Origin: Shewanella profunda
GTDB lineage: Bacteria > Pseudomonadota > Gammaproteobacteria > Enterobacterales > Shewanellaceae
Length of the DNA: 64,000 bases
Direction: 5' to 3'
NCBI RefSeq assembly: GCF_023283765.1
Contig: NZ_JAKILG010000002.1
Span: forward strand, 1 to 64,000
Under the pieces are notes generated by a model. It searched no databases. It was not told the DNA's origin and saw nothing but the letters and a program-made list of their open reading frames with translations. The position numbers and the translations under genes were made by a program. This document shows, one piece after another, positions 35,918-46,445 of this stretch; the first letter of the stretch is position 1; every line of letters starts with the position of its first letter.

Positions 35918-38900
35918 TGTGGCTGTCCGATGTTTCAGTTAAACGCCCCGTCGTTGCAATCGTTTTAAGCCTGTTGCTATGCGTATTCGGTTTTGTGTCT
36001 TTCACTAAACTGTCGGTACGTGAAATGCCCGATGTTGAAAGCCCAGTGGTCACCATCAGTACCAGTTACTCCGGTGCTTCCGCGGCCATTATGGAAAGCC
36101 AAATCACTAAAACCCTCGAAGATGAACTCACAGGGATCAGTGGTATTGATGAAATCACCTCTACCACACGTAATGGTAGCTCACGTATCACGGTTAAATT
36201 TCTCCTTGGCTGGAATTTAACCGAAGGTGTAAGCGACGTCCGTGATGCGGTTGCCCGCGCCCAACGTCGCCTTCCAGAAGATGCTAAAGATCCCGTGGTT
36301 TCTAAAGACAATGGTTCGGGTGAACCTTCTGTCTATGTCAACTTAAGTTCTAGCATGATGGACCGCACCCAATTGACCGATTATGCCCAGCGCGTATTGG
36401 AAGATAGATTCAGCCTGATCAGCGGTGTCAGCTCTATCAGTATTTCAGGTGGTTTATATAAGGTTATGTACGTCAAGCTCAGACCCGAGCAAATGGCAGG
36501 ACGTAACGTGACCGTCACGGATATCACCAATGCATTGCGTAAGGAAAACGTAGAAACACCCGGTGGGCAAGTTCGTAATGACACCACTGTCATGTCAGTG
36601 AGGACGAAACGTCTATATTACACACCAAAGGATTTTGACTATTTAGTGGTACGCACCGCCAGCGATGGTACGCCTATCTATTTAAAAGATGTGGCCGATG
36701 TCGCCGTTGGCGCACAGAATGAAAACTCAACCTTTAAAAGCGATGGTATTGTAAACCTCAGTTTAGGGATTATTACTCAGTCCGATGCCAACCCATTAGT
36801 GGTGGCCCAAGAGGTGCACAAAGAAGTCGATCGCGTACAAAATTTTCTTCCCGAAGGGACAAGTCTAGTGGTCGACTTCGATTCAACTGTCTTTATCGAC
36901 CGTTCAATCAACGAGGTCTATAACACCCTCTTTGTGACGGGCGCCTTAGTGGTATTGGTGCTCTATATCTTTATTGGGCAAGTTAGGGCGACATTAATCC
37001 CTGCGGTGACAGTGCCCGTATCACTTATTTCAGCATTTATCGCTGCTAATATATTTGGTTACTCGATTAACTTATTGACCTTAATGGCATTAATTCTCGC
37101 CATTGGCCTAGTCGTCGATGATGCCATTGTGGTGGTCGAAAACATATTCCACCATATAGAAAAAGGGGAAGAACCGCTGCTTGCGGCCTATAAAGGCACC
37201 CGTGAAGTGGGTTTTGCGGTTGTTGCCACAACGGCTGTGTTGGTGATGGTGTTTCTGCCTATATCATTTATGGAAGGTATGGTCGGACTGCTATTTACTG
37301 AATTTTCGGTAATGCTTGCGGTATCTGTGATGTTCTCGTCACTCATCGCATTAACACTTACCCCCGTCCTTAGCAGTAAATTGCTCAAAGCTAATGTCAA
37401 ACCCAATCGCTTTAATCGCTGGGTCGATAGCGGTTTTGTACGAATGGAAAAGGTTTACCGCGCAGGTGTGGCTAAAGCGATTCAATTTCGCCTTATCGCC
37501 CCATTAGTGATCTTAGCTTGCATGGGTGGCAGCGTTTGGTTAATGCAACAGGTTCCGTCACAACTGGCACCACAGGAAGACCGTGGCGTGTTATACGCCT
37601 TTGTGAAAGGCGCTGAAGGCACCAGTTATAACCGCATGACAGCCAACATGGACATAGTTGAAGACAGACTCATGCCTTTACTCGGTCAAGGTGTGTTGCG
37701 CTCCTTTAGTGTGCAAGCTCCCGCCTTTGGTGGCCGTGCAGGCGATCAAACAGGCTTTGTTATCATGCAGTTAGAAGATTGGGAACACAGAGATGTCACA
37801 GCGCAGCAAGCCCTTGGTATTATTAGTTCTGCCCTAAAAGATATCCCCGATGTGATGGTTCGCCCTATGATGCCAGGCTTTAGAGGGCAATCGAGCGAAC
37901 CCGTACAATTTGTGCTTGGCGGCTCCGATTATAGTGAGCTGTTTAAATGGGCGCAGATCTTAAAAGAGGAAGCTAACGCTAGCCCTATGATGGAAGGTGC
38001 AGACTTAGACTACGCCGAAACCACACCAGAGCTGATTGTGACCGTAGATAAAGAACGCGCTGCTGAACTTGGGATCAGTGTCGATGAAGTTTCGCAAACC
38101 CTAGAAGTGATGCTCGGTGGCCGCACAGAAACCACCTATGTTGATCGCGGTGAAGAATACGATGTCTATCTACGTGGCGATGAAAACAGCTTTGATAACG
38201 TCGGTGACTTAAGCCAAATCTATATGCGCTCCGCAAAAGGTGAATTAGTCACCTTAGACACTGTGACTCATATTGAAGAAGTTGCCTCGGCGCAAAAACT
38301 CAGCCACACCAACAAGCAAAAATCGATCACGCTAAAGGCCAACATCAGTGAGGGTTATACCTTAGGTGAATCACTAGAGTTCTTAGAAAATAAAGCAATC
38401 GAATTATTACCTAAGGATATTTCCGTTAGCTACACGGGTGAATCTAAACAGTTTAAGGAAAACCAAAGCAGTATTCTGATTGTATTTGGCTTAGCTTTGC
38501 TGGTGGCTTATCTTGTCTTAGCCGCTCAGTTTGAGAGCTTTATTAACCCGTTAGTTGTGATGTTTACTGTACCTATGGGCGTATTTGGTGGTTTCTTAGG
38601 CCTCTTAGTCACCAGTCAAGGCATCAATATCTACAGCCAAATCGGTATGATCATGCTTATCGGTATGGTGACCAAAAATGGTATTTTAATTGTTGAATTT
38701 GCTAACCAATTACGAGACCGAGGTTTTGAGCTTGATAAAGCCATTATTGATGCATCGACCCGTCGTTTACGGCCAATCTTAATGACAGCCTTCACCACAC
38801 TTGTCGGTGCCGTCCCCCTCATTTTCTCAACGGGTGCGGGCTCAGAAAGTCGTATTGCCGTAGGTACAGTGGTGTTCTTTGGGATGGCATTTGCCACCTT

Positions 38901-39057
38901 TGTAACACTATTTGTGATCCCCGCCATGTACCGGTTAATCTCGGCAGCAACCCATTCACCGGGTTATGTTGAAGCAAAACTGGAAGCGGCTATCAAGGCA
39001 CAGGAGTTAGCCGCGCAAGAAGCGGCCAAACAAAATGAGTTAATGCCTAAAACGTAA
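35917..39057 (+). CDS. RND-family (HAE1) multidrug efflux permease
   Basis: A full-length 1046-aa pump. The N-terminus (WLSDVSVKRPVVAIVLSLLL) is the first membrane helix, followed by a large periplasmic loop, helices with VVDDAIVVVENI (acidic proton-relay residues near 405) and the same pattern repeated in the second half (VTKNGILIVEFANQLRD near 925). RND motifs such as GFAVVATTAVLVMVFLPI are intact, and there is no frameshift. The ATG overlaps the adaptor stop. Substrates are not predictable from sequence. A good terminator follows. Confidence 0.95.
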   Translation: MWLSDVSVKRPVVAIVLSLLLCVFGFVSFTKLSVREMPDVESPVVTISTSYSGASAAIMESQITKTLEDELTGISGIDEITSTTRNGSSRITVKFLLGWNLTEGVSDVRDAVARAQRRLPEDAKDPVVSKDNGSGEPSVYVNLSSSMMDRTQLTDYAQRVLEDRFSLISGVSSISISGGLYKVMYVKLRPEQMAGRNVTVTDITNALRKENVETPGGQVRNDTTVMSVRTKRLYYTPKDFDYLVVRTASDGTPIYLKDVADVAVGAQNENSTFKSDGIVNLSLGIITQSDANPLVVAQEVHKEVDRVQNFLPEGTSLVVDFDSTVFIDRSINEVYNTLFVTGALVVLVLYIFIGQVRATLIPAVTVPVSLISAFIAANIFGYSINLLTLMALILAIGLVVDDAIVVVENIFHHIEKGEEPLLAAYKGTREVGFAVVATTAVLVMVFLPISFMEGMVGLLFTEFSVMLAVSVMFSSLIALTLTPVLSSKLLKANVKPNRFNRWVDSGFVRMEKVYRAGVAKAIQFRLIAPLVILACMGGSVWLMQQVPSQLAPQEDRGVLYAFVKGAEGTSYNRMTANMDIVEDRLMPLLGQGVLRSFSVQAPAFGGRAGDQTGFVIMQLEDWEHRDVTAQQALGIISSALKDIPDVMVRPMMPGFRGQSSEPVQFVLGGSDYSELFKWAQILKEEANASPMMEGADLDYAETTPELIVTVDKERAAELGISVDEVSQTLEVMLGGRTETTYVDRGEEYDVYLRGDENSFDNVGDLSQIYMRSAKGELVTLDTVTHIEEVASAQKLSHTNKQKSITLKANISEGYTLGESLEFLENKAIELLPKDISVSYTGESKQFKENQSSILIVFGLALLVAYLVLAAQFESFINPLVVMFTVPMGVFGGFLGLLVTSQGINIYSQIGMIMLIGMVTKNGILIVEFANQLRDRGFELDKAIIDASTRRLRPILMTAFTTLVGAVPLIFSTGAGSESRIAVGTVVFFGMAFATFVTLFVIPAMYRLISAATHSPGYVEAKLEAAIKAQELAAQEAAKQNELMPKT

Positions 39058-39072
39058 ATGCGATTACTCAAC

Positions 39073-39107
39073 AAAGGCCAAGGCGCAAAGCGGCTTGGCC
39101 TTTTGTT
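39073..39107 (+). terminator. Terminator of the first RND operon
   Basis: AAAGGCCAAG pairs with CTTGGCCTTT across an 11-base loop, followed by TTGTTTTA, 16 bases after the permease stop. Confidence 0.85.
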
Positions 39108-39253
39108 TTATGGGTATAACTGGGGTTCATCAACAACATTCATCGAATATAAAATTCACCAAATTTGCTCATTAGCCCACGAATAACGCCCTATGCATTC
39201 GGGGTCATCTTTGTATGTTATAGTGTTTCCCTCCCCCTCGGCTGGATATCATC

Positions 39254-39727
39254 TTGAAAAAAATCGCTTTATTTGTCGATGTGCAAAACATCTATTACAC
39301 CTGCCGCGAAGCCTATGGTCGTCAATTTAATTACCGTAAATTGTGGCAGCACTTAGGCTACGAGGGAGACATAGTGCTGGCTGTTGCTTATGCCATCCAC
39401 AAAGGTGACGATGGGCAGTTGAAATTCCAAGACGCGCTAAAGCACATAGGTTTTGAGGTAAAGTTAAAGCCGTTTATCCAACGCAGCGATGGTTCGGCCA
39501 AAGGCGATTGGGATGTGGGCATTACAATTGATGTGATGGAAGCGGCGAGCGAGGTGGATACTGTAATTTTGTTATCTGGGGATGGCGATTTCGATCTCTT
39601 GCTGGAAAAGGTCGCACAAAAATATGGGGTTGAAACCCAAGTGTATGGCGTCCCCACTCTTACGGCAAAATCCTTAAGGGATGCGACTAATCAGTTTCAT
39701 CCGATAGATGAGGCTTTACTGCTTTAA
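39254..39727 (+). CDS. NYN-domain (LabA/DUF88-like) nuclease-fold protein
   Basis: A 157-aa protein. The start is TTG 39254 (reading KKIALFVDVQN). The NYN fold, related to PIN/FLAP nucleases, shows its acidic metal sites: Asp in FVDVQN near residue 9, KGDWDVGITIDVM near 90 and SGDGDFDLLLEK near 110. Such proteins are proposed to cut or bind RNA; in this family a role has not been settled. It is alone, between the two RND operons, and shares a bidirectional terminator with the pump on the other strand. Confidence 0.85.
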   Translation: MKKIALFVDVQNIYYTCREAYGRQFNYRKLWQHLGYEGDIVLAVAYAIHKGDDGQLKFQDALKHIGFEVKLKPFIQRSDGSAKGDWDVGITIDVMEAASEVDTVILLSGDGDFDLLLEKVAQKYGVETQVYGVPTLTAKSLRDATNQFHPIDEALLL

Positions 39728-39771
39728 GTTAAAAACCGTGACTGTATATTCGACATCAGCACCACAAAGCA

Positions 39772-39795
39772 AAAGGCCTGTTTTCACAGGCCTTT
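39772..39795. terminator. Bidirectional terminator between converging genes
   Basis: AAAGGCCTGT and ACAGGCCTTT form a perfect stem with a 4-base loop. A-rich flanks on one side and T-rich on the other let it serve both the NYN gene and the minus-strand pump. Confidence 0.8.
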
Positions 39796-39832
39796 AACAC
39801 GATAAACTCACATCAAAATCATAGATAGAAGC

Positions 39833-42800
39833 TTATGTTTTTTCATGGTGTTGGTTTGTAGAAATACCTTCTAACTGCACGACATTTTTACTGCCTCGCT
39901 TTGCCAGTGCGTAGTAGAACAGCGGTGTGAGGATAAGACCAAACACTGTTACCCCTATCATACCGGCGAATACTGCCACCCCCATGGCTTGACGCATCTC
40001 GGCGCCCGCACCAGTGGAGAACACCATAGGCACAACTCCCATAATAAAGGCGATAGATGTCATCAAGATAGGACGTAAACGTAATCTTGCTGCCTCTAAT
40101 ATCGCCTCCATAGGTGCCATACCATGGTCTTGTTTCTCTTTCGCGAACTCGACAATCAAAATAGCATTCTTAGTCGCCAGCCCCACCAGCACTATCAGGC
40201 CAATTTGGGTGAAGATATTATTATCCCCGCCGTAAATCAGCACACCACTGAGGGCTGAAAGTAAGGTCATTGGGATGATTAAGATAGCTCTCGTACTGGG
40301 CGGCTAGCACCATAAACACTAAGATGATCACCAGCGGGAAAACCAAAAGACCCGTATTGCCCGCTAGGATTTGCTGATAGGTCAGCTCGGTCCACTCATA
40401 AGTCATACCATTAGGTAAGGTTTCAGCCAAAATTTTCTCAATCGCCGCCTGCGCTTGGCCTGTACTCACTCCGAGTGCTGGACCACCGTTGATTTCAGCG
40501 GTTGTGAAACCGTTATAGTGCATCACTCTGTCAGGGCCTGAGCTTTGGCTGACGTTGATGAACGAACCTAGCGGGATCATGTCACCATTCAGATTCGGCA
40601 CCTTTAGCTGACTTATCTGCTGCGGACTTTGACGGAACACCTCGTCGGCTTGCATATTCACCTGATAGGTTCGACCGAAACGATTGAAGTCGTTGACATA
40701 GGTCGAGCCCATATAGGTTTGTAATGTCTGGAAGATTTGATCGAGCGACACTGCCTGCTGTTTCGCTTTAGTACGATCAATATCCAGTTCAAGTTGCGGC
40801 ACATTCACCTGATAGCTAGAGAAAACTCCAGCTAACTGAGGATCGGCCCACGCCTTGTACATCACTTGTTGGGTCACCTGATACAAGGCCTCATAACCAA
40901 GGTTGGCTCTGTCTTGAATTTGCAGACGGAACCCTCCTATAGTGCCGAGGCCTTGCACAGGTGGCGGCGGGAAGATGGCAATAAACGCGTCTTGAATAGC
41001 AGCAAATTGCTGATTCAATTGTCCTGCAATGGCATTCGCCGACAGTTCAGGACTGGTACGCGAGTCAAAATCATCGAGCGCGACAAACACCACGCCTGAG
41101 TTAGGACTATTGGTAAAACCGTTGATGCTAAGGCCAGGAAAGGCAATCGAGTGCGCGACTCCGGGGTGATTTAGTGCAATCTCAGACATCTTCTTGATCA
41201 CACTATCCGTACGCTCAAGGGATGCCGCATCGGGCAACTGGGCAAAGGCCACTAAATACTGTTTATCTTGGCCGGGCACATAACCCGTTGGTGTATTGGC
41301 AAATTGCACACCCGTTAACGCCACCATGCCTAAATACACTAGACCAATAATGCCGCCAAAACGGATCACCTTACGCACTAAGTAACCATAACCATCGGAT
41401 GCGCGGTTAAATAAGCGATTAAAGGGTACAAATAACCAAGCACCAAACAACTTATCCATTAGACGGGTTAAGCCGTCCTTAGGTGCATCATGGCTCTTGA
41501 GTAACAGCGCCGATAATGCCGGACTTAGGGTCAGTGAGTTAATCGCCGAGATAAAGGTCGAGATAGTAATAGTCAAGGCAAACTGTTTATAGAACTGCCC
41601 AGTTAAACCGCTCATAAACGCGGTTGGAATAAACACCGCCGCCAGCACTAAGGTGGTTGCCACAATCGGGCCAGTCACTTCCTTCATCGCCTTTTGCGTT
41701 GCCGCTACTGGGCTTAATCCTGCGGCAATATTACGCTCGACGTTTTCGACCACGACGATGGCATCATCAACCACGATACCGATGGCGAGCACCAGCCCGA
41801 ATAGCGACAAGGCATTTAACGAGAAACCGAGCAGATGCATAAAGGCAAAGGTACCGACCAAAGACACAGGCACGGCCACCAGCGGAATAATCGATGCGCG
41901 CCAGGTTTGCAGGAACAGTACCACCACTAGCACCACCAGCAACACGGCTTCGAGCAGGGTTTTTACCACAGCTTCAATCGAGCCACGCACGAAGACCGTC
42001 GGATCGTAAACGATTTCGTATTCGAGTCCTTCAGGGAATCCTTTAGATAGCTCTGCCATTTTGGCGCGCACATCGTCGGAAATTTGAATCGCGTTAGAGC
42101 CCGATGCTTGGAATACAGGAATGGCGACCGCATCCTTATTATCGAGTAAAGAGCGCAGTGCATAACTGGTGGCACCCAACTCGATACGGGCAACATCTTT
42201 TAGGCGGATCACTTCAGCGTTTTGGCCGACTTTGATGATGATATCTTCAAATTCAGACAGTTCAGTTAAACGACCTTTAACGTTAATTAAGAGTTGAAAG
42301 TCGGCACTGCCACTGGGCTGAGCACCTAAACTGCCCGCTGCCGCCTGTTGGTTTTGCTCACGCACGGCGGCAATAATGTCCGCAGGCGATAGGCCCAGTG
42401 CCGAGACTTTATTCGGGTCGAGCCAAATTCGCAGGCTATATTCCCCTGCACCAAACAAACGTACCGCACCCACACCTTTAATCCGCGCTAACTCGTCTTT
42501 AACGTTCAGCGCCGCATAGTTAGACAGATACAACATGTCGTAACGGTTATCCGGCGATAACAAATGCACCACCATGGTCAAGTCTGGCGATGATTTTTCA
42601 GTGACTATGCCTAAACGTTGTACTTCCTGTGGCAGACGCGGCATAGCCCTATCCACTCGGCTCTGCACTTGGGTTTGTGCCTTATCCACATCCGTGCCAA
42701 TCGCGAAGGTGATGGTCAAGGTCATGCGTCCATCGGACGTCGCCTGCGATGACATATACAACATGTCTTCGACGCCGTTGATTTCCTGCTCGAGTGGTGA

Positions 42801-42989
42801 AGCAACTGTCTCGGCAATCACCTTAGGATTTGCGCCAGGATAGTTAGCGGTGACCACTACGGTTGGCGGCACCACTTCAGGATATTCAGTTATCGGCAAC
42901 TGCCAAACGGCAATCGCCCCCGTGATAAAAAACAGCAGTGACAGTACGGCTGCAAATATCGGTCTCTTAATGAAAAACTGCGACAACAT
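39833..42989 (-). pseudogene. mexF: Disrupted MexF/OqxB-like RND efflux permease
   Basis: Two open frames together make one MexF-type pump. The first (40221-42989, 922 codons) runs from LSQFFIKRPIFAAVLSLLF through VVDDAIVVVENVERN and to VLAAQYESYL, then reads 19 nonsense residues to a stop. The second (39833-40270, 145 codons) continues the family sequence from PMTLLSALSGVLI through GDNNIFTQIGLIVLVGLATK to the end. In MexF/OqxB relatives about 11 residues separate YES from PMTLL; here only 13 bases remain, implying a loss of 20 bases near 40283. The reading frame is thus shifted and about 150 C-terminal residues, with the last membrane helices, are lost. The adaptor upstream is intact. A single-base sequencing error would not explain the shortened spacing. 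Confidence 0.88.
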
Positions 42990-43002
42990 AGTGTGTTATT
43001 CC

Positions 43003-44241
43003 TTAACTGCGGCGAGCCGTTTCGACCGTTTGCGCCGTCAAATTATCTTGATTTTTATCGAGTATTAACTGGGCTTGGCGCAGTGCTTCGAGCTTGTCGC
43101 TATCTGCCATTTCAACTATGTTTGACTCAATTTGCATCTTAGGGCGAACACGTTGCATGCCATTGACGACGATCTTGTCTTCCGCCATCAAGCCTTGGGT
43201 TACAATGCGTAGTCCTTGGACTTTCTCACCTAAGGTCACGCCGCGATATTCGACCATGCCATCATTGCCAACGACCAGCACAAACTTATTATTAAGATCT
43301 GTGCCAACGGCTTTATCGTCAATCAAGATGCCCTCATAGGCGCCACTGCCCGCGGTGCGAAGACGCGCAAACAAGCCAGGCAATAAACTATTGTCTTCAT
43401 TGTCAAAAGTGGCTCTAACTCTAATTGTACCCGTCTGCTTATCCATCGCATTGTCAACAAAGTCGACCATGCCGATATGCTGATAATCGCGTTCATTGGC
43501 TAAGGCCATATACACAGGATTATCGCCGGCGCGGGGATCGTTACGCTTGTTTTGCGCGGTTAACTTGACGTATTTAAGGTAAGTTTGCTCGTCCACATCG
43601 AAATAGGCATACATGCTGGCGGTGGACACTAAACTGGTCAGTACACTTTGCCCTGCGGTGACATAGTTGCCCGCGGTGACATTAGCGTAGGATACGCGGC
43701 CATCAATCGGTGCTTGTACTTGGGTATAGGCTAAATCGAGCTCGGCGCGCATCAGTGCCGCCTTAACCGAGGCCACCGCCGCCGCCATTTGACGTTTGTT
43801 CGACTCACGGGTATCGAGTAACTCAGCGGATACCGCCTTTTGGTCAAACAACTTACGAGCACGCTCAAGGTCGTTAGTGGCCAGTTGCTCAGCAGAGAGT
43901 GCGCTAGCAAGATCTGCTTTTAACCGGGCCACTTCCACTTCAAACACGCTTGGATCGATACGAAACAACACATCGCCTTTTTTCACTAAGGCGCCTTCTT
44001 TAAAATTCACTGAGTCGATATATCCCGAGACTCGTGGGATAAGGATGACACTTTCTGGCGCCTGTAAACGGCCAGTAAACTCATCCCATTCGGTGACTCG
44101 CTCATGCAATACTTGGGCGACATCGACCTTAGGCGTACTCGGTGCTGGCCCCTGCTGCGCTGTTTGCTCACCACAAGCTGAAAGAACGAAAGCGGCCACA
44201 GCCGTTAACATCATTATTCGTAAGGGTTTGTTACTCATCAT
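43003..44241 (-). CDS. mexE: MexE/OqxA-like RND periplasmic adaptor lipoprotein
   Basis: A 412-aa adaptor. A signal peptide with the lipobox VLSAC (Cys near residue 22) indicates outward anchoring in the inner membrane. The barrel-hairpin pattern has WDEFTGRLQAPESVILIPRV, GALVKKGDVLFRIDP, the coiled coil (about 105-170) and the mirrored APIDGRVSYANVTAGNYV. ATG 44241 and 44238 are both possible; GAGGAT lies ahead. It is 13 bases upstream of the disrupted permease gene and is the first gene of that operon. The promoter and two candidate operators are upstream (44347-44407), with a TetR gene divergent. Confidence 0.93.
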   Translation of the reverse strand: MMSNKPLRIMMLTAVAAFVLSACGEQTAQQGPAPSTPKVDVAQVLHERVTEWDEFTGRLQAPESVILIPRVSGYIDSVNFKEGALVKKGDVLFRIDPSVFEVEVARLKADLASALSAEQLATNDLERARKLFDQKAVSAELLDTRESNKRQMAAAVASVKAALMRAELDLAYTQVQAPIDGRVSYANVTAGNYVTAGQSVLTSLVSTASMYAYFDVDEQTYLKYVKLTAQNKRNDPRAGDNPVYMALANERDYQHIGMVDFVDNAMDKQTGTIRVRATFDNEDNSLLPGLFARLRTAGSGAYEGILIDDKAVGTDLNNKFVLVVGNDGMVEYRGVTLGEKVQGLRIVTQGLMAEDKIVVNGMQRVRPKMQIESNIVEMADSDKLEALRQAQLILDKNQDNLTAQTVETARRS

Positions 44242-44346
44242 ATTACTATCCTCAAGGTGGCGGGCATTTCACGCTGTTCGAACTACACACATTCATCTGT
44301 GTTACAAACCAAACCGAATAAATACCGACTGGTAAAAAATGTTCTG

Positions 44347-44358
44347 TACTGAACGGTA
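44347..44358. promoter_or_regulatory. Candidate TetR operator O1
   Basis: TACTGAACGGTA, a near-palindrome of the form TACYGNNNGGTA. It abuts the -10 box of the adaptor gene promoter on the minus strand, a position where binding would block transcription. Confidence 0.6.
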
Positions 44359-44385
44359 ATATATAGCGTAAAATGACTCTGTCAA
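44358..44385 (-). promoter_or_regulatory. Promoter of the MexEF-like operon
   Basis: On the minus strand TTGACA (44380-44385) is a perfect -35 box, and TATATT (44358-44363) is a good -10 box with a 16-base spacer. Transcription would start near 44350, about 110 bases before the adaptor ATG. Confidence 0.65.
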
Positions 44386-44395
44386 CAAATTTATG

Positions 44396-44407
44396 TACCG
44401 ATAGGTA
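44396..44407. promoter_or_regulatory. Candidate TetR operator O2
   Basis: TACCGATAGGTA, the same TACYGNNNGGTA form as the site at 44347 and 49 bases from it, just upstream of the -35 box. A shorter related palindrome, TACCTTAGGTA, follows at 44428-44438. Confidence 0.6.
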
Positions 44408-44658
44408 TTAAATTAAAAGTGCGCACTTACCTTAGGTATGAATTGCGCCCTGAGGCGGAAAGCCACAAGTTTGATCTTCAAAGTATTTTTATGAAATTGA
44501 GGCGAACGCTGACTGACACGGATTGAATGCTGAACTTAGGTGACACTTCGATGACTAAGTAGGACAAATCCCCTTAGTCAGTCATCAGTGAGCAAGAGTG
44601 GCTGGACATGAACTAAACCCATGTCTATCCTAGGGGCAATTGAAAATTGAGGAGCCTA

Positions 44659-45285
44659 ATGATGTCAACCGTCACCCAGACGCCCTGTGTAGGTCGCCCG
44701 CGAGCCTTCGACACTGACGATGCATTAGAAAAAGCCTTAGAAGTCTTCTGGCGCAAAGGTTATGAAGGTACATCGTTAACCGATCTCACCCAAGCTATGG
44801 GCATTAATAAGCCTAGCCTCTATGCTGCCTTCGGTAATAAAGAACAGTTATTTCTCAAAGCGATAGAATTATATGAACAACGTCCCTGTGCATTTTTCTA
44901 CCCCGCACTTGAACAGAAAACTGCCTATCAGGTCGTTGAGTCTATGCTAATGGGTGCCGCCAGCTCTTTCGTGGATAAAAGCCACCCCCAGGGATGTTTG
45001 ATTGTTCAAGGCGCTTTGGCCTGTAGTGAAGCGGGGCAAGCGATAAAAGATACCCTGATCAGTCGTCGCCGCGATGGTGAAATCGCCCTGTGCGAGCGAC
45101 TCCAACGTGCCAAAGATCAAGGCGATTTGCCCGTAAATGCCGATCCATTACTGCTTTCCCGGTATATAGGTACGGTATTGCAAGGTATGGCAGTACAAGC
45201 CACCAACGGTATTTGCCCACAGGAACTGCGTAAAGTAGCAGAGTTAGTGCTCGCGAATTTCCCCAGAAATCATGCGCTATCTTAG
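44659..45285 (+). CDS. TetR-family regulator, probable repressor of the MexEF-like operon
   Basis: A 208-aa TetR/AcrR regulator, starting at ATG 44659 behind TTGAGGAG; the TTG at 44647 lies inside that site. The helix-turn-helix is at about 10-60 (RPRAFDTDDALEKALEVFWRK then YEGTSLTDLTQAMGINKPSLY). The C-terminal domain resembles the TetR_C subgroup with CLIVQGALACSEAGQAIKD. It diverges from the RND adaptor with two matching palindromes in the shared region, so it probably represses the pump and itself. A terminator follows. Confidence 0.92.
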   Translation: MMSTVTQTPCVGRPRAFDTDDALEKALEVFWRKGYEGTSLTDLTQAMGINKPSLYAAFGNKEQLFLKAIELYEQRPCAFFYPALEQKTAYQVVESMLMGAASSFVDKSHPQGCLIVQGALACSEAGQAIKDTLISRRRDGEIALCERLQRAKDQGDLPVNADPLLLSRYIGTVLQGMAVQATNGICPQELRKVAELVLANFPRNHALS

Positions 45286-45592
45286 CGATAAGTGACCGCT
45301 ACATAATAAAATCCCCAGTGAAAGCATGGCATTACTGGGGTTATTTTTTCGGTTGAAACCTTAACTATTCACGGCATGAGACATCTGCATCGGATGCAAC
45401 ATATTTTATCCAATCAAATTACCTTAGTGACTAATTTATAGGAAACCACAGTGCAACCTCGCTATCGCACTGGGATTTTTGCGCTTCTGAGGATGTTTAA
45501 CAAAAGGTCTAACTCGCTAGAAAATCATTAGCCTACCTATAAAGACTTATGCTATAAACGCCCTATCTTGAGCAGACTCAAATGGAAGTAAA
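45286..45592. other. Intergenic region after the TetR gene
   Basis: About 300 bases. It contains the TetR terminator (45313-45349). The remainder to 45592 is AT-rich and includes the ribosome site (GGAAG) of the next gene. No other structure is recognised. Confidence 0.4.
45313..45349 (+). terminator. Terminator of the TetR gene
   Basis: CCCCAGT pairs with ACTGGGG across a 14-base loop, followed by TTATTTTTT. It lies 28 bases after the TetR stop. Confidence 0.85.
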
Positions 45593-46417
45593 ATGCGCAT
45601 AGAGAGTAGAGCAAGTATTAAAATGCGGCAGGCATTTTATTTGCCCTTATCATTTATGCTTGGCACATTATTGCTACTTATTACTCTTTTATATGGCATA
45701 GCACAGGCTCAAGAGAGCGATGCAATCTCCCTTGCCGCCCCAATTAATACTGTTACCTTAGCCGCCGAAGATGGTTGGCCGCCCTTTGCTAACCAACTTG
45801 GTCAAGGCATTTCCCATCGCTTAATCCAAGCAGCATTTAAACAGTCGCATATTGAAGTGAACAGCCTCGTTGTGCCCTATTCCCGCGCATTAATGATGGC
45901 GGAAAAAGGTGCCGTTGATGGCGTATTCAATGTCACCCGCGAAGCCAGCACTGAGCAACGTTTTGTATTTGGACAGATCCCTTTATTTGTTGCAACGGCA
46001 TCATTTTATCAAAAAAAACAAAAGCCTATTCTTGCTAACAATAAATGGATGTTACCAAAGGGTACCGTTGTTGGCGTAATAAAAAGCTATGAATATGGCG
46101 ATGATTTCCCCAAGCTAGTCAAACAACAACAGCTCAATATTGTCACAGTCGCCAACCAACAGCAGCTGATCAATTTATTGTTAATTGGTCGTATTGATAC
46201 TGCGTTAATGTTCGATATGGTCGCAAAAGAGAATCTACACAAGATGGGGGTTAGCGACGAAATCGTCCCCATATTTCATAACCACAGCAGCGATATTTAC
46301 TTAGCTTTTTCGAAGGAAAACCCACAGGCCGCACTGTTAGCACAAGCTCTGGATGAAGGGATCATTCAGTTAAAACACAGTGGACAATATCAGCAACTGC
46401 TCACCATTGAGCGCTAG
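45593..46417 (+). CDS. Periplasmic solute-binding-like protein (family 3)
   Basis: A 274-aa protein starting at ATG 45593 with GGAAG ahead; ATG 45623 is an alternative. The first ~40 residues form a signal peptide with FMLGTLLLLITLLYGIAQAQ. The rest matches the bacterial periplasmic binding-protein (SBP_bac_3) fold: VTLAAEDGWPPFANQLGQG, YSRALMMAEKGAVDGVFN, VGVIKSYEYGDDF and ALDEGIIQLKHSGQYQQLL. No ABC permease is adjacent, so it may serve as a sensor or an orphan receptor. Converges on a LysR gene. Confidence 0.82.
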   Translation: MRIESRASIKMRQAFYLPLSFMLGTLLLLITLLYGIAQAQESDAISLAAPINTVTLAAEDGWPPFANQLGQGISHRLIQAAFKQSHIEVNSLVVPYSRALMMAEKGAVDGVFNVTREASTEQRFVFGQIPLFVATASFYQKKQKPILANNKWMLPKGTVVGVIKSYEYGDDFPKLVKQQQLNIVTVANQQQLINLLLIGRIDTALMFDMVAKENLHKMGVSDEIVPIFHNHSSDIYLAFSKENPQAALLAQALDEGIIQLKHSGQYQQLLTIER

Positions 46418-46445
46418 GGTTAAGTTAAGTAACTTATCGCTATAT

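Noticed and set aside
39833-40270. Independent small membrane protein gene at the end of the broken pump
   Set aside because: The frame continues the MexF family without interruption of sequence identity, so it is the detached C-terminal part of the pump, not a gene.
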